Assembly (NCBI RefSeq): GCF_007565055.1 | Contig: NC_044556.1 | Location: forward strand, 134,391,808 to 134,455,807 | From: Rhinopithecus roxellana | Taxonomy: Eukaryota > Chordata > Mammalia > Primates > Cercopithecidae | DNA length: 64,000 nt | Direction: 5' to 3' | Shown here: piece by piece, positions 55,369-64,000 of the stretch | Numbering within the stretch: position 1 is the first letter of the stretch | How the letters are laid out: every line of letters starts with the position of its first letter | Notes under the pieces: model-generated | Told to the model about the DNA's origin: nothing | Database searches by the model: none | Seen by the model: the letters and a program-made list of their open reading frames with translations, nothing else | Program-made: the position numbers and the translations under genes

Positions 55369-57149
55369 TCCCTTTTGCTTCCTATCCCACACTTTACTTT
55401 TGCCTGCAAGACTTTAGTGTCTGAATGAGCTTTTCCAGTGCAGTATTTTAACCATATCTCCAGATCCACTGTCTATCTGGCTCCTCCCACCTATCTGCCT
55501 GACAGTAGACTTCTTGCTTCCAGCCCAGTGACTCCCTTCTTCCCTCAGGGCCCCTGTCCTACTTTGCCCCATACCGCCTCCCTTCTTCCTCCCACCCACT
55601 TCTCTCCATCAAGCCTTTAGATCTTCCAGCACATACCTGCCTCTGCCTGTTTCTCAGGCTCCCGCCATCTCAACACATGTGTTTATAGTATTCATGAGTT
55701 GACATCTACATACTTTATATCTTGTAGAAAAGTGGAATTAGAGCACCCCCAAGTTTAGGGATCTTTCTGCTTTTGTTTTCATTTTTGATTCTAGTATGTT
55801 ATATTGTTGACTTTGTAAGCCTCTTAAGCCATTTAATAATAGCTGAGTACTTTGCTTCTTCACTTCACTTAGCTATTACGTTCTCCATCGGATAAGATAA
55901 GGGAAATATCTTGATGATTATTGTTATTTTAAAAGATTTGGACAACAAATCTGGAAAAGCATTCCAGAGATTTTCATAATAGCACCATAGAAAGTCTTAT
56001 TACACACCAAATTCGACTTGCTAATCACAAAAGTAGAATGGTTTATTTAATTTCATCTTCATTACCTTTTTATTTTCTCCTTTGGTTAAGTAAATGTTGG
56101 TTAAGTAAGTATTCCTGCAACTTGAACCATTTTTTTTCTCATTTCTTGTAATTTTACTTCTCTCCATGAAAATTTTATAAATTCATGGGACACATTTATG
56201 CCAAGCAAAGATTCTTTAGCTAACACCCAATGCACTCCCAATGTTGGTTTCTCCTATAAGTTTGTAGCCTATATCAGCCCTATCAGTAGGGTCAGTGGGG
56301 AAAAAGTAAACTGAGCACTACTACTGGAAAAATATATCCCACTGACTCACTACATATGAATTTGGATTGGTCTTTTTAGAAAACTACTTCAAAAGTAGAT
56401 CCAACATTAGTTATGCAATATCCTGAGTGCTTGAGGGCTTTTGGAAAAAGGTACTTTGAAGCAGAGCAGGGAGATGATGGTTTTTAAGTAATAATTCCTT
56501 TTCTTGGATGGATCTGTATTTTATTTGAGTGTCATGGATACTGCAGCAGTTTCAGTTCATTGTTAAACCACATGTTAGAATATATTTCACTTCACCTGGT
56601 GACTTATGGTTTTTCCCACCTGAACTGGGTAGGGAAAGGTGATTGAGAAGTTGATTGTTTTCTCTGAAGTGTGGGAACCTTTTTCATACCCTTCATCATG
56701 GATGTAAGTGGTAAGGGAGGTACTCTCAACAAACCATGACATGCGTGCGTATCATAGCCGTTCCTAAAAGCTTCTTCCTGAACTCCACAGTTGACAAGGA
56801 GGTCTAGTAGATCCCCTGTATTAGCACTATGTGTTTTTACATGAGACAATTGAAAGGCTGGGTGTAAAGTAAGGAGATGCTACAGGCTGCCAGGCTGTGA
56901 TTTGCAGGGAACTTCTCAAAGACACAGATAGTCGGGGTGACTTCAGCGGTTCTATCTGAAAGTTCTGCCAAAAGCAGTTTTGCTAAGATAATTTTGTTAA
57001 CAGTTCTTACAATTAATAGGTTATAAGGAATAAGCAACATATATCTCATTATATGTTTCAGGTGGATAATATTTTGATGAAAGAAGTGAGAATCCAGGAA
57101 CATCTCTTGAGTTGCTTAGTAGTTGCTGAAAATTCAGATACTCTGGTTT
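55369..57149. other. Non-coding intronic sequence, no recognised element
   Basis: About 1.8 kb without a repeat I can name. Short frames only. Confidence 0.55.
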
Positions 57150-57540
57150 GTGCCAGGAATCCATGACAGTCTAGATGTGACTCCCGAAACAAATCTTGTG
57201 CCTTCCTTCCATGGCCTCCCCAACACCCACCCCTGCCTCACCCTAGGATATCCTTCTTCCCCTCTACTGTGTCTCTTGTGATCCAAGATATTTCTCAAAT
57301 CTCAGTTCAAATCCCACTCCTCCAAGGAGCCCTTCTTCTGCCATAAGAGTGGTTTCTCCCTTACCTTCCATGAACCCCTGTAATACTTATTTTAGGCTTC
57401 GTTTATTTTATTGTTAGTTTTGATTTTTATTATATATGTTTTTGTCCCTAGCCAAATGTAAACCCTTCTATTGTGCTCTGTGGGCCTTAAGAGTAGATTG
57501 GTCTAAATAAGTAGTTATTAATTGATTGACAACTTGTCAT
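57150..57540 (-). repeat. L2-like LINE fragment
   Basis: 'tctcaaatctcagttcaaat', 'cccactcctccaaggagccc' and 'ccatgaacccctgtaatact' match reverse L2. Confidence 0.62.
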
Positions 57541-57689
57541 TGATCCTGAGGCTTACAGTTTCTGTCTGTGAAGACCTTGCTCCCATTTAAAGCCTTCTTT
57601 AATATAATGAGGAAGTATAGTCTGGAATGAGAAAAGATAATGTGAATTTTTAAATTCCTTTGCTGGCCAAGGTTAAGGCATCTAATCTT

Positions 57690-58870
57690 TGTTATTCACT
57701 CAGATAATTTATTGAACAAACATTGACTTTTGTTGATGATGTTTTGTGTCATTTCTGGTGCCTGGGACTGGAGAGATGCTGGAGATAGATAAAAAGGCCT
57801 GGCCCTGCCTTTGTGGAGTCCCCGACAAGCAGGAGACTTGACATGCGAACACGTTGTGTGCGGTGAATAGACAAAGGGGCTTTGGGAGTTCAGATAAGAA
57901 AGCACCAAGCTCTGTTTAGTGGGAGGCAGACTGTGCATCCAGTTTCCCTGAGGCAGTCCTGGATTATTCCCACTGTCCAACATAGTTAATGATAGCATTC
58001 CCTTTACTCTCAAAAGGATCTCAGTTTGGAAAATAAATGATGATTCCCCAACATTGAGAAGTCATAAAAGGCATCACAGAGAGGGAAATATTTGGACTGA
58101 CACTTGAAAGCTACCAGGAGTCCTCCAGGACACTGCTTACATTGCCAGACATACTGGGGACTAACACTGGTTTGCTAACTTTGAACTTTTTAAATTTTAC
58201 TATACACTCATAGACCAATTCTCATACTGGCATTTGGGGATAAAGGGGTTTGGGGGCAGATGGAAGATGAGGTAGGCCACTTCAAACAGAAGAAATGTAA
58301 TGATGTGGAGCCATGTGGTCATGGATTGATGTCACTGAACTTTCCACATATGATAGAGAGTGATGGGAGATGAGGCTGATGAACTATGCAAAGCCTTTTA
58401 GGTCATGCTAAGAGTTTGGACATTTTGCCCAAAATGTAAGCAGTGAGGGTCACTGAAAGATTGTAAAGAGAGAAAAGACTTATTTTGTATGATGGTTGGT
58501 TCTCTATTGAGTATAGGTAAGAGACTGGAGGGGACAGAGATAAATCAGAACAAGCGAATTGTAGTACTAACTAGGAGGGAGATACTGATAACTGAAAATG
58601 GAGAAAGGGGACATATAGAAGAAGGATTTAGGAAACAGAATTGATAGGACTCAGTGAAGAACTGGGCAGGAGAGTGACGAAGGGGATATAGTAAAAGATA
58701 ATTGTAAAATTTCTGGTTGGATTATACTCTGAGCTGTGGAAGCTGGTAGCCGTTAGAGGGAAAGATAACTCAGTTTGCAAGAGGTTGAGTTTCTGGTGTT
58801 ATGCTCTCTTAGATGGAGATATCTAACACGTAACTGAAATTCTGGTCTATAATTCAGAAGAGAGGTTTGG
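57690..58870 (+). repeat. Long L2 LINE 3' region
   Basis: Consecutive L2 landmarks: 'ataatttattgaacaaacat', 'gcctgggactggagagatgc', 'cctgcctttgtggagtcccc', 'atttggactgacacttgaaa', 'ctatgcaaagccttttaggt', and 'ttagatggagatatctaaca'. An unusually long L2 remnant of over 1 kb. Confidence 0.72.
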
Positions 58871-58879
58871 GATAGAATT

Positions 58880-59195
58880 ATGAGTTTGCTGTCAGCTCAG
58901 TCATCATTTTCTCAGGGAATCATTCACTTCATTTCCATGATGAGGTCAAATCCCTCTATTCTGCCCTCTTACCACACCATGTACCTCCTCTCCTTGTCTG
59001 TATGCACTTTCCAATATTGTAATTGCTCATTCAGTTTTGAGTTTATTTAATGTTAATACCACCCCCCCAACTGTAGGGTTCATGAAGGCAAGACTGTATT
59101 TGTTTTTGATCCTTTTGTATCCAAAGAACACCTGCCACACACTAGGGGCCCAGCACATATTTGTTGAATGGATGAATAAATCAGTGATTGAAAGA
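58880..59195 (-). repeat. L2/MIR-like 3' end, reverse
   Basis: 'gtagggttcatgaaggcaag', 'ccacacactaggggcccagc', 'acatatttgttgaatggatg' match a reverse L2 terminus. Confidence 0.6.
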
Positions 59196-59979
59196 GTTTT
59201 TGTAAATAATTGAAGCTGTTGTGGTTCAGCATCAGTTTGCACAGGGAAACTATGTAGAAGAAAAGTAAACAGTGAGTTCTAGGGAACCCTAGTGTTTCAG
59301 AGGTGTGATAGAAATGGATGGTTAAGGAGACTCAAACCAGGCAAGTGTAGTGTCTGTCAAAGAAGAGGGAGCATCAGGCAGTGGCATGTGGTCAGAATTG
59401 TTGCATGAAGAATTAAAACAAATCTAAAGAGATTTTCATAATGTCTGTTATTAAATAGATGTGGGAACATTTATTTGATGGGAAGATACCAACATGTTTT
59501 CTTACCATTAAAATAATGTATGGCTACTTAGCATTGTAATATTATGTATTAGCTTATGCTGCATGCAAAGTTTAACGTTTTATCACTCTGTTTTGTATGT
59601 TTGGAACCTGAGTTTAGCCTTGTATAACTTATGCCAGCACCCAATGTAGTAAAAATTTGGAGCCATGGTTTGGGAGGATGTTGAAAGTGCAGAATGTTTC
59701 ATCATTGTGAATTTATAAGTGTGTGCATTCATTTTTAAGGGGATTAAAAATACATGGGTATTTACATCCTACCAGATGAATAGCCATCAACTGTAAGAAC
59801 ACTTTAAGTTACCACAAAGGATGGCTATTTGATTACAGAAGTGGAGGCTGAGAAGCAGTGTCATTAAAGGTTTATAGTATAAATAGGGAAGCTTATTGTA
59901 GAGTATGTTTGTTACTCGTTCTCAGACTCCACTGAGACAGTCAAGGAGAGGTAGGTGAGGCATCACAATGTAGCAGGAA
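59196..59979. other. Non-coding intronic sequence, no recognised element
   Basis: No repeat or gene recognised. Confidence 0.5.
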
Positions 59980-60335
59980 GAATGTGGGCTATGGATTCAG
60001 CAGATTTTATTCTAGTTTCACCACCTCCTAACTCCAGATTGGTGATCTTGAGTGACAACGGCAATAATTGACAATAGTAATAATGAAAACTACCATGTAC
60101 CGAGTGATGACTCTGTGCCTAGGTACTGTGCTGAGTACACTACATGCACTGTTTCTTTAATGCTTGCAGCAACTCTATGAGGAACCCACTACTGTTACCT
60201 CTTCTTTACAGACAGAGAATAACTAAGTCTCAGTGTGTTTAGGATCTTGATTAGGTCTTGTAGCTAATAGTGGTGGTGCTAAGACTGGAATCCAGGCTCT
60301 CCTACTTTAAAGTCAGGCTTTTAATTGTCAACTCC
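59980..60335 (+). repeat. MIR SINE pair
   Basis: 59980-60055 is a short reverse MIR piece ('atggattcagcagattttat'). 60085-60335 is a forward MIR ('taatgaaaactaccatgtac', 'gtactgtgctgagtacacta', 'gcaactctatgaggaaccca'). Confidence 0.72.
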
Positions 60336-60439
60336 CAGCCAGTTCTGTTTTCTCTGCCCCCTTCCTCATACACTCCTTTCTTCTCATTTACTGTCCTTAT
60401 GAAGAAAATTGGACATTGTATTATCTGCTCTGTACATAA

Positions 60440-60835
60440 TAGATTATAAAGTTCTTTGTCATTTAACCACACAGATATGTTCTAAGAAATGTGTCATTAG
60501 GTGATTTCATCATTGTGCATACATCATAGAGTGTACTCACACAAACTTAGATGGTATAGCCTGCTACACACCTAGGCTGTAGGATATAGCCTATTGCTTC
60601 TAGGCTATAGACCTGTACAGTACGTCACTGTACTGAATACTATGGGCAGTTGTAACAAAATGGTATTTGTGTATCCAAACATCTGAATATAGAAAACGTA
60701 AGATATGGTATAAAAGATAAAAAGTGGTACACCTGTGTAGGACAGCTCCATTATATAATCTTATGAGACTACAGTTTCATGTCCATTGACCACTGCTGAC
60801 CAAAACATGGTTATGTGGCACATGGCTGTATGTAT
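60440..60835. mobile_element. Tigger-like non-autonomous DNA transposon, family unassigned
   Basis: 'catcatagagtgtactcaca', 'caaacttagatggtatagcc', 'ctacacacctaggctgtagg', 'gtacagtacgtcactgtact', ending 'tatgtggcacatggctgta'. A familiar dispersed DNA-transposon pattern with a TA-type end. Family name not asserted. Confidence 0.7.
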
Positions 60836-61259
60836 TTCTAAAAGATACAGAGTCTTTTTCCTTTTAAAATAATCATAATATTATTATTATGTCTAATTTC
60901 TGACAGTAATTTCCTAATATCAAATATTTATTCAGAAAGCAAATTTCCTTGATTGTCATCATTTTTTAAAATTATTACTTTTTTTGCATTTTGGAATCCA
61001 AACAATTTCCACACATGAGAGATGTACTTGTCTTATTTACAGTCTTCCTTTCCCTATTTTTCTCTCTTTTCCTTCTCTGGAAGTTTATTTGTTGAGGAAA
61101 CAGGGATTTGTCTATAGGATTCTCTGTATCCTGACTGCATCTTCTTTGTTGCTATTTATTATTATATTTCTCTGTTTCCTCCTGTATTTCCTGTAAACTA
61201 GTAGTTTGAGATAGACTGGAAGCTTATCAGAAATTTTTGGTAAGAGCACATCATAGGAA
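60836..61259. other. AT-rich intronic sequence
   Basis: No recognised element. T- and A-rich runs only. Confidence 0.5.
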
Positions 61260-61586
61260 GTGTTATGTATTTTTTTTTTTTTTTTTTTTAATTGAGACAA
61301 GGTCTGACTCTATTGGCCAGGCTGGAGTGTAATGGTGTGATCTCGGCTCACTGCAGCCTCTGCCTCCTGGGCTCAAGCCCTCCTCCCACCTCAGCCTTTC
61401 CAGTAGCTGGGACTATAGGTGTGTGCCACCACACCCAGCTAATTTTTTGTATTTTTTGTAGAGACAGGGTTTTGCCATGTTGTCAAGGCTGGTCTCGAAC
61501 TCGTGAGCTCAAGCAGTCTGCCCACCTTTGGCTCCCAAAGTGCTAAGATTACAGGCATGAGCCACCACTCCTGGCTGTGTTAGGTA
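61260..61586 (-). mobile_element. Alu SINE (AluJ-like), reverse, with target-site duplications
   Basis: Alu body 61270-61576. 'gtgttatgta' at 61260-61269 and 'gtgttaggta' at 61577-61586 are the flanking duplication. Confidence 0.94.
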
Positions 61587-62295
61587 CTTCCTATTACATC
61601 TCATCAGGAGGCACACATGCCTTCTCGTTTCTTCTTTTGTGAAGTTAAGACTATCAGTGAATTTAGGTGTTGTTAGTCTGATCACAGGCCCTGTTAAAAA
61701 TCTTGATGCTATTGTGATTATTATTTAGTAAGGGTTATAAAATGGTGATATTCTGTCATCCTTCCTGTATTTCCTAGCTGGAATTTTTCTCTCAAGAAAC
61801 CTTAACAACATCAACTATTTGTTACCCTGAGATATAGTTTATGTAGGAAAATTGATGCTTGATTTTCTTTCTTCTATTTAAACCAGTATCAGAACAATGA
61901 GCTGATTTTCTAGTAGCCTCCAGAGGAAACCAACAGGTTTTTTTTTTTATTATCATTATGAACTTGTAGATTTTAACACAGTTTATGTGTTTTAATCCCT
62001 TGCAGTTTATTTTGAAGCTCAAGTTATTTTTGTGTCCAGTGTGAGTCTTTAAATTGGCTTCTGAATCTTTTTGATGAGACTACAGTAGTTTTTGATAATA
62101 TTTTTACTTTCTGGTTTAATAAGATATTTCAGATTTATTTTGTACTTTTTCTACCCCAGATCTTTTTAGTGGTAAACAGTATTTAGAGACCACAGTATAG
62201 TTGTTAGGGGTTCTCATTGCCTTTGAGCTGGTCATTGTTTCTAGGCCTTTTCAATGGACAGAGTTCAGAAAAAAACCTATGTGTACATACGTGTC
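61587..62295. other. Non-coding intronic sequence
   Basis: No repeat or gene recognised. Confidence 0.5.
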
Positions 62296-62370
62296 TACTC
62301 AGATATATGTGTATGTGTGTGTGTTTGTATGTATGTATATGTATGATATATATGTATATATGCATGTTTA
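62296..62370. repeat. (TG/TATG)n microsatellite
   Basis: Alternating purine/pyrimidine tract of TG, TATG and TA words. Confidence 0.9.
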
Positions 62371-62439
62371 CATATTGTTTCCTTATTTCTTCCCTCTTAG
62401 AAAAAGGTTGCCTACTGTAGTTCTGCACCTTGCATTTTT

Positions 62440-63630
62440 TACCTAACAGTATATTTCAGAGATCACTCTGGACCATAGATAGAAATTTCTCATTGCATTT
62501 TACAACTGCAGAAATTCTACCGTACAAATATACCACAATCATTCATTTGGATGTGTGGTTGTTTCTAATCTTTTGCTCGTACATTTTAGTGGGGATTTGT
62601 TGTTGTTGTTGGTTTATTTGTAAGTCAAACAAAGCCAGAAGTGAAACTTCATTTTGTTAACTAGATGGACAGTGGAATGAACAGTGATGCAATAAACAGC
62701 TTTGTGAATATTTGCATTCATATTCTTGCTGGTTTATCTTTAAAATAGATTCCTAGAAGTGGGATCACTGGGTCAAAGGATAAATACATTTGCAGTTTTG
62801 CTTGACATTACCAAATTCCCTTCTGTGGGTGCTATGTGCTATATTATTTTGCATTCCCACTAACAAATATGAGACTGCTTCTTACCCTAGAGCCTCACCA
62901 ATAGAAAAACATTGTACAGCCTTAAGGTCTTTGCTGTCTAAATGGTGGGAAATGATTCTCTAATGTAATTTTAATTTGTGTCTCTGATTCTGAGCTCGCT
63001 TCACCTCTTTTTCCTGTGTCTAGGGGTTTGCATTTCTTTTTCTGTGAACTGTTTCTTCATATATTTTTGCCCATTTTTATAGAGTTGTAGGTCTTTTTTC
63101 ATTTTATTTTATTTTATTTTATTTTTATTTTTTGAGATGGAGTTTCGCTCTTGTTGCCCAGGCTGGAGTGCAGTGGTGCCATCTTGGCTCACTGCAACCT
63201 CCACCTCCTGGGTTCAAGTGATTCTCCTGCTTCGGCCTCCCCAGTAGCTGCGATTAGAGGCATGCGCCACCATGCCCTGCTAATTTTTGTATTTTTCATA
63301 GAGACGGGGTTTCACCACGTTGATCAGCCTGGTCTGGAATTCCTGACTTGGCAGATCAGGTGATCCGCTCGCCTCAGTCTCCCAAAGTATGTGATTACAG
63401 GTGTGAGCCAGAGCGCCCAGCCCCCTTTATTTTATATTAGGGATAACATCATCCCTAATATGTGGCAAATATTTTTCCCGGTTTATTATTTGTCATTTTT
63501 CTTTGATTATGGTGTTAAGCAAATTATTTTCTTTGGTGCAGTTAGTATTATCAGTGTTTCTTGATTGCCTCTTAGTTTTAAGTCATTGTTGGAAAAAATT
63601 TCCTTAGATCCAGGTTATAGAGCAGTACAT
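62440..63630 (-). mobile_element. Old L1-like LINE, split by an Alu
   Basis: Reverse LINE text: 'gattcctagaagtgggatca', 'ctgggtcaaaggataaatac', 'ttttgcattcccactaacaa', 'tttgcccatttttatagagt', and after the Alu 'gtggcaaatatttttcccgg'. Frames destroyed. Confidence 0.68.
63100..63422 (-). mobile_element. Alu SINE (AluS-like), reverse
   Basis: (ATTTT)n then 'gagatggagtttcgctcttg' to 'gtgagccagagcgcccagcc'. The 'gcagatcaggtgatccgctc' junction shows a small rearrangement. Confidence 0.94.
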
Positions 63631-63722
63631 ATGTAAATGTAATACATATGTAAATATTTAGTAGCTACATTTATAGCCAAAAAAACCCCAGGTGAAATTA
63701 ATTTTAATAATATATTTTATTT

Positions 63723-64000
63723 GGCCGGGCGCGGTGGCTCAAGCCTGTAATCCCAGCACTTTGGGAGGCCGAGACGGGCGGATCACGAGGTCAGGAGATC
63801 GAGACCATCCTGGCTAATACGGTGAAACCCTGTCTCTACTTAAAAATACAAAAAACTAGCCGGGCGACGAGGCGGGCGCCTGTAGTCCCAGCTACTCGGG
63901 AGGCTGAGGCAGGAGAATGGCGTAAACCCGGGAGGCGGAGCTTGCAGTGAGCTGAGATCCGACCACTGCACTCCAGCCTGGGTGGCAGAGCAAGACTCCG
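63723..64000 (+). mobile_element. AluY-type SINE (Old World monkey type), cut by window edge
   Basis: 'ggccgggcgcggtggctcaa', 'aactagccgggcgacgaggc', 'gagatccgaccactgcactc'. It runs off the end before its A-tail. Little diverged. Confidence 0.95.

Larger units (their letters stand above)
49249..64000 (+). other. Presumed first intron (incomplete)
   Basis: After the donor no convincing coding exon appears up to the window end. There is no conserved-looking open frame bounded by AG and GT and free of repeat sequence. The intron therefore exceeds 14.7 kb if the gene model is right. Long first introns are common for CpG-island genes. Confidence 0.5.

Overview
This window is primate genomic DNA, most likely from an Old World monkey (macaque/baboon type). 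It is packed with Alu, L1, L2, MIR, MaLR-type LTR and hAT/Tigger elements, all primate- or mammal-specific. The youngest Alus carry changes typical of cercopithecoid AluY lineages rather than human AluY: 'gctcaagcctg' instead of 'gctcacgcctg', 'actagccgggcgaggtggc' instead of 'attagccgggcgtggtggc', and 'gagatccggccactg' instead of 'gagatcgcgccactg'. The species is inferred from these repeats, not from a gene.

No protein-coding exon could be supported in the 64 kb. Every long open frame is an Alu or L1 reading frame, a low-complexity frame, or a GC-rich frame without an ATG. The only gene-like feature is a strong CpG island (about 48.1-49.6 kb) with a TATA-less GC-rich promoter and an apparently non-coding first exon. 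That exon ends in a consensus splice donor (AAG|GTAAGC, intron from 49249), so a + strand gene probably starts here. The next 14.75 kb would be part of a long first intron. I could not identify the gene.

Layout: 1-16 kb is an AT-rich intergenic L1 graveyard. It contains a MER2 DNA transposon, a younger L1 with a 5' inversion and target-site duplication, three purine/pyrimidine (GGAA/TTCC) tracts, and a 7SL RNA retropseudogene with a 19-bp target-site duplication. 17-46 kb holds many Alus (several nested), old L1 pieces, MER5-type hAT elements, MLT1-type LTRs, MIR and L2 pieces, and an unidentified processed retrocopy (31.5-31.9 kb). 46.1-53.6 kb has only one short 7SL/Alu-derived fragment and surrounds the CpG island. 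53.6-64 kb (presumed intron 1) holds a nested Alu pair, L2/MIR blocks, a Tigger-like element, and an opposed Alu pair near the right edge.

I found no novel multi-gene system. The most informative signals are the unannotated promoter with its ATG-free leader and the datable nesting of retroelements. The retrocopy of unknown source and the split tandem duplication at 45.7-46.2 kb are also worth checking.
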